Of a stretch of DNA of 64,000 bases, positions 13,057-25,056 are shown in pieces. The translations under genes and the position numbers were made by a program. The notes under the pieces were generated by a model, which saw only the letters and a program-made list of their open reading frames with translations, did not search any database and was not told where the DNA came from. Origin of the DNA: Corella eumyota (lineage: Eukaryota; Chordata; Ascidiacea; Phlebobranchia; Corellidae); contig OY720098.1 in NCBI GenBank assembly GCA_963082875.1, positions 20,460,001 through 20,524,000 of the forward strand, written 5' to 3'. How positions within the stretch are numbered: position 1 is the first letter of the stretch; every line of letters begins with the position of its first letter.

Positions 13057-15746
13057 TTAAAAAGAAACGACTGTGTGATTGTAGTATTCTTCCTCTGTGT
13101 TTGTTACAATGAACCATTTGTCTTGTTCTATAATGTATTTGTGGATCGACTTGACTGCTTGTTTGTCGTTGTCTAACCTATAATAAATTATGAAGTAATT
13201 AGTTTTTGTTCAAATTATGTAAAATTTAAAACATCTTACCCTCCAACGATGTAGATCTTGTTTTGAATCAAACAACCCGAAAAGACATGTCTCTCTGTAA
13301 TCATGTCTGTAAGGTTGGTCCATACGTCACCGATGACGTCATATTTTTCAGTAGATTTTAAGGACTTTCCGCTATCGTAACCACCTTTGAATACATAATG
13401 TCTTACTTTAGTTTACCGTTTAGCTAAATAAACTGGTAAACAGACTGGGGCACTTTAAAATACTTGTTAATAGTTTAAGGCTTACGTTACCAAATGGATT
13501 TTATTAGTGCCAGGCATAATATTAATTCATTGCCTTTTTATTGTTACGTACCCATGACGTAAATTGCGTCATTGGTTGCTATAGCAACAAACCAACTGCG
13601 TGCAGTTTGTAGAGCAGCAGTAAATCCCCATTCGCTTTCCTTTGGATTGTATTTCTCGACTGTATTGGTTACTTCATTGGCATCACACCCACCGATTGCA
13701 TATAAAAACCCTGATCAAACAAAATAAATTGATGTTGTTTACATAAAACATAGAATTATTAGATTGGGTTAGGAAGCAATATCCCAAATTGTTTAAGTAA
13801 TAAAGGCTTTAAGAAATTTGCCTTTTAAATTAACCAGTTCATGTCCATATCTTTCCTGACTCATTTCTTTAATGTTGTTCCAAACGTTCATGGCTGGCGA
13901 GTAATATTCTCCACTTGATTCCGTTTTTGTTGAAAATCCTCCCACCAAATAAATAACATCTACATACCAAGTATACATAGGTATACATAAAATATATATT
14001 TAGTGATTTACAAACTTAGCTTAAACCAAGAAATTTGTCTTATTACAAATTTTACCTTTTTATTAAAACGCAACTAACCTTCTAAAACAGCTGCTCCCTT
14101 ACTATGTCCAGCTGTATTCATTGAATTAACCTGCTCCCAAGTTGGGGGATTTTCCGTTATGTTTATTCTATAAACTGTAGCAAGTGGCTTTTTATCCTTG
14201 TCAGCTTGACCACCGATGACGTAAACAAAATCGTTTAAAGTAACACATCTGTGAGCTATCCTACCTTCTGGAAGTTCCTAAAAATTTGTGAAATATTTTG
14301 TGAAAATAAAATGTTTCTCACTAACTGTTTATTTTATTGCATTATTCTTTTACTTATTTTTCCCAAGTGACCAAGATAAATATTTGTAAATTAAATTACC
14401 AAACAAAACAGAATATCTACCTGTAGTGGAGTAAACTTGTTGATAAATATGCTGTATTCAGTAACTTGATTGTAACGATCATTTCCACCGATGATAAGCA
14501 AGTTTTCTGTTCGTTAATACAGCAGCAAAACGTGTTTGTTAAACATATGATATAGTATTTTAAATGTTATTTATAAAGTATACACAACTTTTATTATACC
14601 TTTAAGGGACAACACTTTGATTGCTTGACAAACATCTTTTATGTATTTGTGATTTTTCAGGACGAAATCCTAAATTTAATTTATGTTAATTAATCGTTTA
14701 AAAACTAAATTACCGAATCCCTAAAATACAAACCTCTTGTGCAACAACATTAATTAGAAACTGTAAAGAAAGTTCACTTAGTTTTAAATCCACTTTCTCC
14801 AGAATTTCAAGAAGGCGATCTTTACGTTCTTCGAATTTAAACTTGATCCATTTAACAACAGCTTTGTACAAAGTTGCTTTCATAGTCTGTACAAGAAAAT
14901 TAACATATATTTAGTTATTGGAAAAATTGTAATATGTAAAATTATTCACGTTTTTGCAAGCAGAGTACAGAAAACAAAAGTTTTCTTCTGTAAGCTCCTG
15001 GTACTCATCACGTGACAAAATTATACTAAAGTTTTCACGCATAAACGACTTGACGGAATCACTTAGTTTATCGCTATGGTAACGATCAGCTAATAGGCAA
15101 AGATTAAAGCAGTTCTGGCAAGTAATTGCTTTTTGCAAATACGAGATACATTCATCTTTTAAATCTGTAAATAATTTACAATTTGTGTAAAAAACATATA
15201 TATAAAACAGTTCAACACTTGCTTGTGATTTTTTTATGCAATCATTGACAACGTTCACCTTCTATTTGCAAATATTCAGCAGCATCGAGCAATTGGCAAA
15301 CATTGGTGACGTTTATTTTAACTTCTCCGTTGTAAATATAATCAATAACTGATCTCATGGATGTTGCGTCAATTCTTTCAACTTCCACCGAACCTGAATA
15401 TCTTTCTCTCATCTAAAAATACTAAAATTTGCCTGTACTGCTGTTACAGGCAAATTTGTAAATTAAACTTACCAAAAAGTCAAATGCTTTCTCAAAGTAG
15501 AAACTGTTGCAAGCCAAAACCATTTTGTTGGCTGGGATTAATACACCCCCACACGTGATAGTGACGTCATTATAGTCTTCTCGTTTTCTTTTATTAATGT
15601 ACTAAGTTTAGACCCTTTTTGTAATTAATGGTGTTTGTGTGCTTATCTTACCTGGCTGCATAAGCATTAAGATCAGGTTTGATTTTTCTTACATACTTGT
15701 TTTCACCAATATTGGTCGTTCCTTCGATAGAAATAACGTTGTCCAT
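13057..15746 (-). CDS. Kelch-like protein (BTB-BACK-kelch), downstream paralogue
   Basis: Twelve exons, listed in gene order: 15652-15746, 15473-15587, 15259-15412, 14950-15164, 14734-14886, 14600-14669, 14421-14506, 14079-14277, 13822-13959, 13552-13710, 13240-13384, 13057-13177; 549 residues in frame. A BTB domain begins near residue 35 (YNDVTITCGG) and a BACK domain follows. Six kelch blades show double glycines (LLIIGG, VYVIGG, VIYLVGG, LYAIGG, IYVMGG, IYIVGG). Proteins of this plan are usually cullin-3 ubiquitin ligase adaptors: the BTB domain binds CUL3 and the propeller binds the substrate. The substrate cannot be read from sequence, and I do not assign a KLHL number. The intron after 13822 starts with GC rather than GT; the paralogue has GT at the same place. 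Confidence 0.92.
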
Positions 15747-16305
15747 AATATTTCTGCCAATAAATACCAAACTTACTAAAATTTGTATTCAAAGCCTTAT
15801 AGTAGTAATATGATAGTAAGAAATGCTCAAGTGAAAAGTGGTATGGGAAGTAACGTTTGAATAGCTTTATGCGGGAAGTTGAAAGGTTAATAAAGTTACT
15901 AGAGTTTCTTGGAAACACTATATTTTTGGTTACTTCCTACAGAATTAATTTTAAAATTAAAAGTCGATTTAAATGTTATAGTTAGATAACTCTAAAAAAT
16001 TTAAATCTTTAGATTAAATTATTTTAAATATCAGCTATTTCATTGTTTAAAACCTAGATTATAAGGGATTTTAGCCTACAAGACATGGCAAGTGTTTATA
16101 TTTCAATTGTTAATTTATTGTAAAAATAGTTTTTGATGGTCTTATATTGTATTTTAATAATAAATAACGTTTTGTTTTAGGTATTAGAAGTTAACAAATT
16201 CGTTGAATTGGCAGCAAAATAGTTTTTAAACAAAGCACAAAAATTCAACAGAACTTTCTGTTCAAGATTATTGCGGAAATTAAAGAAATGTCAAGTATCA
16301 CAAGA
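15747..16305. other. Upstream region of the downstream kelch gene
   Basis: AT-rich sequence between the kelch start codon at 15746 and the kelch relic. It should hold the promoter of the downstream kelch gene, but no element is clear enough to name. Confidence 0.4.
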
Positions 16306-16577
16306 ACCCAATTGTCTTTTTCTATGTCGTATTTGTGTATCGATTTGACAGCCTGTGCTTTGTAAAAATTATTAATAATTTTAGCCTCTTACTATAGAAA
16401 CACATTTTTTCAAATAAGTGACTTTATTGAAAATTAATTAATAAATATATAACACAACTTCAAAATTTTTTACATCTTACCCTTTAACGCAGTAGATTTT
16501 GTTTTAAATCAAACAACCTGAACATGCATGGGTTTCTGTAATCATGTCTGTAAGGTTGGTCAATACGTCACCGACTT
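16306..16577 (-). pseudogene. Relic of a third kelch gene (last two exons)
   Basis: Two pieces match the end of the neighbouring kelch genes in the same order and strand. About 16481-16577 matches the penultimate exon, with the shared block tctgtaatcatgtctgtaag. About 16306-16365 matches the last exon (acccaattgtc, then tatgtcgtatttgtg). The penultimate-exon piece carries an in-frame stop where the intact genes read Gln, and Trp is changed to Leu. The rest of the gene and the terminal codons are missing. It sits between the two intact genes, so the cluster once had at least three members. Confidence 0.82.
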
Positions 16578-16751
16578 GGTACAAGTAAAATAAGGGTATT
16601 AAAATATTACAGTGTTAAAAAAAATCCCACACTCGAAAAACACTAATAGATTAAATGGTTACAAATACAATTAAACTTAAAAATTAAAAAATAATAAAAA
16701 CCACAATTTTACTCGGACAGAAATGTATGAGAATCAGGCTATAAATACATT

Positions 16752-19541
16752 TTAAAAAGAAACGACTGTGTGGTTGTAGTATTCTTCTTCTGTGTTTGTA
16801 ACAATGACCCAATTGTCTTCTTCTATGTCGTATTTGTGAATCGATTTAATTGCCAGATTGCCTAGCCTATGATGAAAATAACTTTTTGGAAATTTTATGA
16901 TTAATTTTATGAAGATTATTGAGAATAATCGCCTTATACTATAAATACACATTTAAAAAAATCACTTTATTAAAAATTAGTCAATATTACAATAACTTTT
17001 TGTTAAAATCTATAGTAATTTACCCTCCAACGATGTAGATCTTGTTTTGAATCAAACAACCCGAAAAACCACTTCTCTCTGTAATCATGTCTGTAAGGTT
17101 GGTCCATACGTCACCGATGACGTCATATTTTTCAGGTAATTTTAATTTGTTTTTGCCATCGTGGCCTCCTTTGATTAAAAATATGATATTATAATTAATA
17201 AGCTGTTTTCTCTAAAAAAATAATTTTACGTACCCATGACGTAAATCGCGTCATCGGTTGCCGTAGCAACAAACCACTTGCGTGAAGTTTGTAGGGAGGC
17301 GGTGAATCCCCATTCGTTTTTCTTTGGATTGTATTTCTCGACTGTGTTGGTTACTCCATTGCTATCATACCCACCGATCGCATATAAATAACCTGAATAG
17401 AATAAATATTAAATCAGCAACTTTACGTTTTCTAGTCATACTTCTACATAATTTTGTATTCTTTTAATTAATAAAATTGTACTTTGTGCCATATAATATA
17501 AAAGCTTCAAAAAACAATAATTTGTACCTTTTAGTTCAACTAGTTCGTGACCAAATCTTTGACTTTTCATGTCAGTTATTTTGTTCCAAATATTCAGTGT
17601 TTCCAAATAATATTCTCCAGATGACAAATGATTTGGGTCCAAATATCCCCCAGTTACAAAAATTAATCCTGTTTAAACAAAATTTATTTTATGATCTATT
17701 AAAATTTGAAATGTGTTTAAATTTTAATATTACCTTCTAAAACAGCTGCTCCTGCGACATTTCTGACTGAGTTCATTGATTTAACTTGCTCCCAAGTAGA
17801 GGGATTTCCCTTCATGTTCATTTTATAAACTGTAGCAAGTGAGGTTTTACCATCGTCAGCTTGACCACCAATGACGTAAACAAAATCGTTTAACGTCACG
17901 CATCGGTGAAGGGCTTTGCCTTGTGGAATTTCCTAACAAATAAAATATCGACTTTAAACGAAAATAAAATAAAATTTGTTTTACTAGATAATTTATTTTA
18001 TTACAAATTATTTATTTACTTTTACTAATATATTTTTATTTACCTGTAGTTGGGTAAACTTGTTGGAAGGAATGTTGTATTGAGTAACTTTGTTACGATG
18101 TCCATTTCCACCGATGATAAGTAAGTTTTCTGTTGATTAAATAAAATTAGTTTTTTAAAAAATTGTAACTTATCTGCATTTTCAGGAGAAACAACCTTTT
18201 CCTTTTGTCGACAAAGCTTTTATCGCTTCAGTTACAGCTTTAATGTAAATTTTGTTTTCCCAAACAAATTCCTAAATTTAAATCAAATTACGTTTTATAT
18301 AATTAAACTGATTATTTGTTATTCCTTTAAACAAACCTCTTGTAAAACAACATTGTTAAGAAACTGCAAAGAAAGTTCACTTAGTTTTAAATCCACTTTT
18401 TCCAAAACTTCAAGGAAGCGATCTTTACGTTCGTCGAATTTAAACTTGATCCATTCAACAACAGCTTTGTACAAAGTCATTTTGCTCTGTTATAATTAAA
18501 AAGTTTTTAGTTTAAGTTAAAAAAAATGATATAGTACATAGGTAACTAACGTTTGTACAAACTGAGTACAAGGAACAAAATTCTTCTTCTGTTAACTTTT
18601 TATATTCATCACGTGACAAAATTGTATCAAAGTTGTCACGCATGAATGCTTTGACGTCATCACGAAGATTATTGCTATGGTAACGATCAGCCAATAAGCG
18701 AAGACTGAAGCAGTTTTGGCAAGTAATTGTATTTTGCAAATAAGTAATGCATTCTTTCTTTAGATCTGTAAATAATTTACATGTAAATAAATCATATTTG
18801 TTTACAACAGTTTAACACTTGCTTGTGACTAAAAATATTGACAACGTTCACCTTCTATTTGCAAATATTCAGCAGCATCGAGCAATTGGCAAACATTGGT
18901 AACGTTTATTTTAACTTCTCCGTTGTAAATATAATCAATAACTGATCTCATGGATGTTGCGTCAATTCTTTCAACTTCCACCGAACCTGAATATCTTTCT
19001 TTCATCTAAAAACAATTGTTTTTGCTATTTAACTCTAGTATTGTTTAAAGACTCGGCATTGTCTTGTTGTTGTTCTTTATGTAACGTAACTGAATTGCAA
19101 AACATGGATACTCTTTTTTTAATTTTAAATAAAGAGCTTCAAGTAACATGTAATTACAAGTTACATGTAATTATTTAGTCCAAAACATTTACATATATTA
19201 TTTTAAATGTAATGATTAGAGTGGAATTAAATTAAGGCATATTAGTTTAATTACTTCAATAAACTTACTGGAACGTCAAAAGCTGCTTCAAAGTAGAGAC
19301 TGTTGCAAGCCAAAACCATTTTGTTTGCTGGGATTGATACACCCCCACACGTAATAGTGACGTCATTAAAGTTTTCTCGTTTTCTGATAATTATAAAGTA
19401 AAGACCAATTATAACATTAGGCTATTTAAGTAAACGGTTAACTTACCTGGCTGCATAAGCATTTAGATCAGGTTTGGTTTTTCTTACATACTTGATTTCA
19501 CCAATATCGGTCGTTCCTTCGATTGAAATAATGTTGTCCAT
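16752..19541 (-). CDS. Kelch-like protein (BTB-BACK-kelch), upstream paralogue
   Basis: Twelve exons: 19447-19541, 19269-19383, 18852-19005, 18551-18765, 18337-18486, 18196-18271, 18044-18129, 17734-17932, 17528-17668, 17234-17392, 17024-17168, 16752-16866. It encodes 549 residues, the same length as the downstream copy although four exons differ by one or two codons. Domain order is BTB, BACK, six kelch blades. Exon structure and intron phases match the downstream gene throughout, so the two arose by tandem duplication. It is a probable CUL3 adaptor by family; the substrate is unknown. Exon 3 differs from its counterpart at only two of 154 bases while the other exons differ much more, which suggests local gene conversion. 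All introns are GT-AG. Confidence 0.92.
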
Positions 19542-20623
19542 AGTTTTAACTGTAACTACTCAAACTAAACTTTAACTTGTATTTAAAATCCTATATAAGT
19601 AATATAATGGTAAAATACGCTTTACTTGTTGACTGTGGTGTTATGGCTGAATAACTTAAATGTGAGAGAACAGTATCGCTTGGTAAAACAAACATTACCT
19701 TGTTTGCTTTGTATGACGTAAGTTATAAAAAATTCTTTGTTCACCGTTATTTAATACTATTTATATTGTGTATACTTTTCTCCTAAGCAAAACGCTTTAT
19801 TCAATGACAACTTGAATTTGGTTGTTTTTTTAGAATAGAATACATGACTTAATATACACCATGTCGGTATTAAATAAAAAAAATCATCTGTGAAATTCGA
19901 TTTAATAGAGAACTGTTTGCTATGCTATTTTTAGTGAAACTATCTTTGTAAAGATTTTGCTTTTATTTCATCTGATTACGTGTTTCAAAAAAAAATTGCA
20001 CTTTGTTTAAAATATTGTTTTAGTTAAGTAGACACAAAATTATAATTGCCTTGTATAAAACGAGTATTTAAAACAAATATTTATTGTTAAAAACCAGAAA
20101 ATCAAGTTGCAAATGTTTGTTAAAACGTTTGTTTGCATTTGATGCCAGTAGTAACAAATCTTTTTGTTAATTTTTATTTCTGTTAATATCGTATTTACTT
20201 TTAGCCAAAGCAAAATGGTTTATTTAACAGCTTAAACTTGTAATTTTTAATATAAAAATATAAAAACTTAATTATATATTCAATACACATAATATTATTT
20301 AACTTTAGTTTAATATGTACATTATTAAGCGTTTAAACAAATCATAGCAGGATTTAAACTTGTTTATAGCAAAATTACGCAAAAATAAGAATAGATCTCA
20401 GCCCCTGAAATTTTTAAAACATTTTAATATATAAAATAAACTTTTTTTTAATATAAAATATTTGTAAAAAAAAAATAATAAAAATAAAGTTTTTCCCCAA
20501 GAGAAAAAGGAGAAAGGCTTTTTTGTACCTTGCTGATTGCGTAGTAGCAGTGTAACCGGTTAAGTTAGATAGACTGTTCAGACAAGTTGGTGAATATATT
20601 GCTGAGTAAATTGAAATATTAAA
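19542..20623. other. Divergent intergenic region between kelch gene and GMPPA
   Basis: About 1.1 kb of AT-rich sequence between two start codons facing away from each other, so it should contain both promoters. No TATA box or exon can be named with confidence. Confidence 0.45.
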
Positions 20624-23600
20624 ATGCATTTAAAAGCTGTTATTTTAGTTGGAGGCCCTGAAAAAGGTAATTTCTTAAAATTAATTTTATAAAATGTTGT
20701 GATTGGTTAAAAGTAGCCTATAAAATTATATAACTATGTTAAATATTTTAGTTATTTACTAATTGTCAATTTAGTTTGTTTTAAAAATCTATTTAAACTT
20801 ACACAATCTATTTTAACATAAGAAAATATATATTTATTAAACACAGAATAATAAACAAAGGTTTAAATAAATTGTAATACAGAAATTCTACAAATCACAA
20901 CAAAAATATGAAAAAATCAATGTTTCATAATTTTTAAGTTTGCGTTAGAAAGGAAACTTTAACTTGTTCATTTTGTTTTTTAACTTGTCGAAATAACATT
21001 ACAAAATTTTATTTGGAGATAGCTTTGTTCAATTTAAATCTAACTGGTATATAACCCAATACGTTTTTAATATTTTTTGTTAGTATTTTAAATTACAACC
21101 TGGCAAGTTATTTAAGCTGTAAAACTAAAAACTTGGTATCTATAACCCCAGGCTATAATACGTTTAAGTTTTAGAACGTATTGTACGTTTTAAAGAAAAA
21201 CGTTTGTATATACAAAAATGTTTATTAGATTATCTTGTAAAATCAAAATCTACAATTAGTTTAAGTACACTACATTTGAATAAGTTTTAATATAATATAC
21301 ATGTTTAAAATATCAAATTGGTTGGTATTTTTATTAAGTAAAACATACGTTTAAAGCTTTTTTTATGTTTACTTTTCTGCGGATTAATTTTTTTAATAAT
21401 GTTTAAAATTTTGTTTTAAGGAACTCGATTTCGACCTTTAAGCTTGGATGTCCCAAAACCTTTGTTTCCAATTGCAGGGTTTCCCCTGGTTCATCATCAC
21501 ATCGAAGCATGCTGCAAGGTTTGTAGAAAAAATAAGATATCCAAGTTGTAGTACTGTCCAAATAAAAATAATGTTAGCTTTGTTTGTATTTAATAAAAAT
21601 CATTAAGCAGGTTTATGCTTAAATTGGGTCAATAAAATGTTAAAGCGTAGGGTTTGGTAATAAAAGATGGAAAGGGGAAAAAGGGAATAAATTGATGAGG
21701 ATATATCATTTTATCCAGAGTTATATATATATAATTTATTAATATGTTGACTAATTCCTTATTTTTTTTCTAAATCAAAAATTTTTTCAAAATTGTTAAA
21801 GGTCAAAGAAGTTTCAGAGATTCTCCTGATTGGATTTTTTCAACCCGATGACGCCATCAAGCGGTTTATTCGACGAGAAAGACAAACTTTTGGAAAACCA
21901 ATCAGGTAAAAACTGCGATGCTTATTCATTCTAGATCTTACAAAGCATATTAAAACCCCAAACTTGCGTTATATACCTTTATTTACACAACGTTAAACAA
22001 GATCTAACGTTTGAAGTAAGCTTGGTGTGATAAAGGCAGATCCTAATATTTATTGTTACTGGCTGAATGGTTTGTTGTTAGTTGTTTATTAAATTGTTTT
22101 CGCAATAAGCAGTTTACTTAGGGATGTTTAAAAAGCGGGCAAAACCTCAATATATTACGGGCATACTTAAATATAATACAAAGATGGCAGGTCGTAAAGA
22201 TCAAACTTATAATTCCTTAGGTTGGCAAAAGATACTTCAAACGAAAGTTATAAACTCAAGTAGATGTTTGTCTTAATAGGCACACTTTGTGCCACAAAAT
22301 TTAAATTAAATCTTTCATTCAAATTCTTTCGTTTAAAGACCTCATTAATTGAATCAAAACCTTTTATATTTTAAGTTACCTACAAGAGTATACGATGTTG
22401 GGTACAGCCGGTTGCATTTATCATTTTCGTGACGTCATAACGAACGGACATCCAGATGCCTTCTTTTTAATGTTTAGTGACGTTTTTTGTGAGTTTCCGT
22501 TCCAAGAAATGATCAAGTTCAAAGAGAAGTTTATGCCCTATGTAATGCTGACAACAATGGTAAGATTGTAACGTCATTTTAAATTTTTGATGATTATGCA
22601 AAAAATTTAACACATGGTGTTAAAATGAATAGGTTTTATTTTAGCCTGAGAATTAAACTTTTAAAATAAAAAGCATTGCTGTAATTAACATTTTTATAAG
22701 TGTCAATGGAAAATAAATAATTATTAATTAAATTATAATTTTAGTTTACAAATTCCTTAAAAATATTAAAAATTTCAACATTTAGTAAAAGACATGCCAA
22801 ATAATGTTCGTTAACAAACTCAATTTTATTTTTAATTTGTAATTTTCAAGGTGCCTAACACTCAAACAGTTAACTATGGTTGTGCTGGTGTAAACCCAAA
22901 TACTAAAGAAGTTGTGCATTACATCGAGAAACCTGAATCGTTCGTTAGTGAATACATCAATGCTGGGATGTACTTGCTAGATTGTGATATTTTCAACGAA
23001 ATTGGGGATCTCTTCAAGAAGAGACATACACTAAGTGTCTCCAGCTCGTACAGTGATGTATTTGCCACGTAAGCATCTCAATTTTTCTTTCAATAGTATG
23101 ATTTATTGGGTGTGGCATCGGTTTTAAACAACAGTTTAATTGTTTTATAGTCAGACGTGCTCGAAGAACGATTATGACGCAAGAAAGGGTCTTGGAATGA
23201 TTATTCTCGAACGAGATCTCTTACCCTACCTTGCTGGAAAAGGGAAATTATTTTCCTACTCTTTAGATTCGTTTTGGATGAGCATAAAATCGGCCGGATC
23301 GGCATTATATGCAAACCGAGCCATTCTAGAAATTTATAATTCGAGTCATCCTGACAGATTAAGTGACATGAATTGTTGCCAGGGCAACGTTTATATTCAT
23401 CCGACCGCGGAAGTTGATCCAACATGCTTAGTTCGTTTAAATGTTTTAAAGTGGTTGCTAAAATACTGTTTTAATTTTAGTTGATTTCTTAAAATAATTT
23501 TTTGGTAGTTTGTTGTTTAGTTTCGTCTTAATCTTAAACATAAAACTATTTAAAGTTAATTAATAATTAGGTTTGAACAAAAAAAATAACATTTTGAACT

Positions 23601-24457
23601 TATGTTATTTTAGCTTGGGCCTCACGTGACTATTGGAGCAGGAGTTGTGATAGGAAAAGGTGCAAGAGTCAAGAACTCAATGATTCTAGATGGCGCTGTT
23701 TTACAGGTAAAATACTAATTTATTCAGTGAAGTTATTTCATAAATCTTGGATTGGCTTATTTAAATGTTTAGGAAATTATTTGCAAAATTAATACTTAAT
23801 TGTTAATTTTAAAATATATTACATCTAGGACCATTGCTGTATACTAAACAGTATCATAGGTTGGCACTCGGTCGTGGGTGAGTGGACACGAGTGGAGGGG
23901 ACCCCAACTGAGTTAAACCCAGATGCCCCACATGCTACAACTGACAACTTTTATTTATTCGACGATCAGGGAAGACTGAGACCTTCGATAACTATACTAG
24001 GTATGTTTAGGGCTTAAATAAAGGCCGCTTTTATCTCTTGCAGAAAGCCTAATGCACTCTTAATGTCTGGGTATTTTTTAAGTATTGGGTTAGTTTTGGA
24101 TCCTAATTATGTATTTTGTCTGTTATACCTATTTAAAAAGTTTGTATGCAGAGGGGCTACTTGTACTGCTTTTTAACTATAAGTTACTCTTAACATTTCT
24201 ACTTTGCACTTGCTAGTTTACCTTATTAATTGCCTAGTTATATACTTGTATATATACCCGATATAACCTAAGATTTTTACAATATGAAAGCAGTTATAAA
24301 ATCTTAAAGATAAACTTGGAACAGTATTTCTCTAAATTAACATCTATTTGTAACAGGGCGTGACGTAACAGTACCGAGCGAAATCGTCATCAGAAACTCG
24401 ATCGTGATGCCAAACAAAGATATCAGCCGGGGTTTCAAGAATCAAATTTTGCTCTAA
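20624..24457 (+). CDS. GMPPA: Mannose-1-phosphate guanylyltransferase alpha (GMPPA)
   Basis: Nine exons: 20624-20666, 21421-21518, 21802-21905, 22376-22559, 22851-23068, 23151-23430, 23614-23706, 23829-24000, 24357-24457; 430 residues, against 420 in human. The N-terminal nucleotidyltransferase domain has [13 protein letters not shown] at 10-22, VPKPLFP at 25-31 and EKP at 169-171. The C-terminal left-handed beta-helix has [22 protein letters not shown] and [17 protein letters not shown]. In animals this subunit partners GMPPB, which makes GDP-mannose for glycosylation; the alpha subunit is regulatory and senses GDP-mannose. Two sites that matter for catalysis in related enzymes differ: GTAGC at 91-95 (GTGGG in human) and FSD at 115-117 (NAD in human). 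This fits a non-catalytic role. The sixth donor (TTA then GTTCG) is weak, but it is the only one I found that keeps frame and homology. Confidence 0.97.
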
Positions 24458-25056
24458 AATGTCTTAATATGACGTCACTGTTATGGTCACGTGATCAACT
24501 AGTCTTGCAATCATAATTTTAATGTATATAATGTTTAGTTTTAAAACTCGTTTATTATAATTATTAATTTGTGTAAAGTATAGCTAAAAATTATATATAC
24601 ATTTATTACATTGCCTTAAACATACTTTAAACTTTATTATACATGTAGTAAAGCTCCTTTATATAAATTATATTGTTTACGCTAATTTATATGTAAGTTT
24701 GAGGTTGAATTTTGTTTAATATTTACTTGGAAAGTGCCTTATATCTATTAAAATATTAAGTTTAGTTGCAAAAAATATTTATTAGTAAACTGTGATAAAT
24801 ATTTATTATTACAAATAAACAAAATTGTAAATAAAGTTATTTTGTAAAATTTGAGGACAAACAATATCTATTAAAATACATTGAAAGGAAATTCAGGGAA
24901 ACACTAAAAGCATGTTTATATTCACTTTTCTGTAGTAGTTGTAGCAGAAATTTTGTTTATTGGGCGAATTTAGCAGTTAAGAAAATATAAACTTGGTTTA
25001 CCTAATAAATAGCAGAATAATTTAAGCTATTGTAAGGTTATTAGTCTTTAAAAGCA
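24458..25056. other. Intergenic region between GMPPA and DDX55
   Basis: The GMPPA 3' UTR and DDX55 promoter region, both genes on the plus strand. A TGACGTCA lies at 24470, 13 bases after the GMPPA stop. Candidate polyadenylation signals (aaataaac, aaataaag) lie near 24815-24835. No exon is seen. Confidence 0.5.

Noticed and set aside
15361-19178. Plus-strand frames beginning MLRQFFQLPPNL in both kelch genes
   Set aside because: They are antisense to the nearly identical kelch exon 3; their similarity reflects the coding strand.
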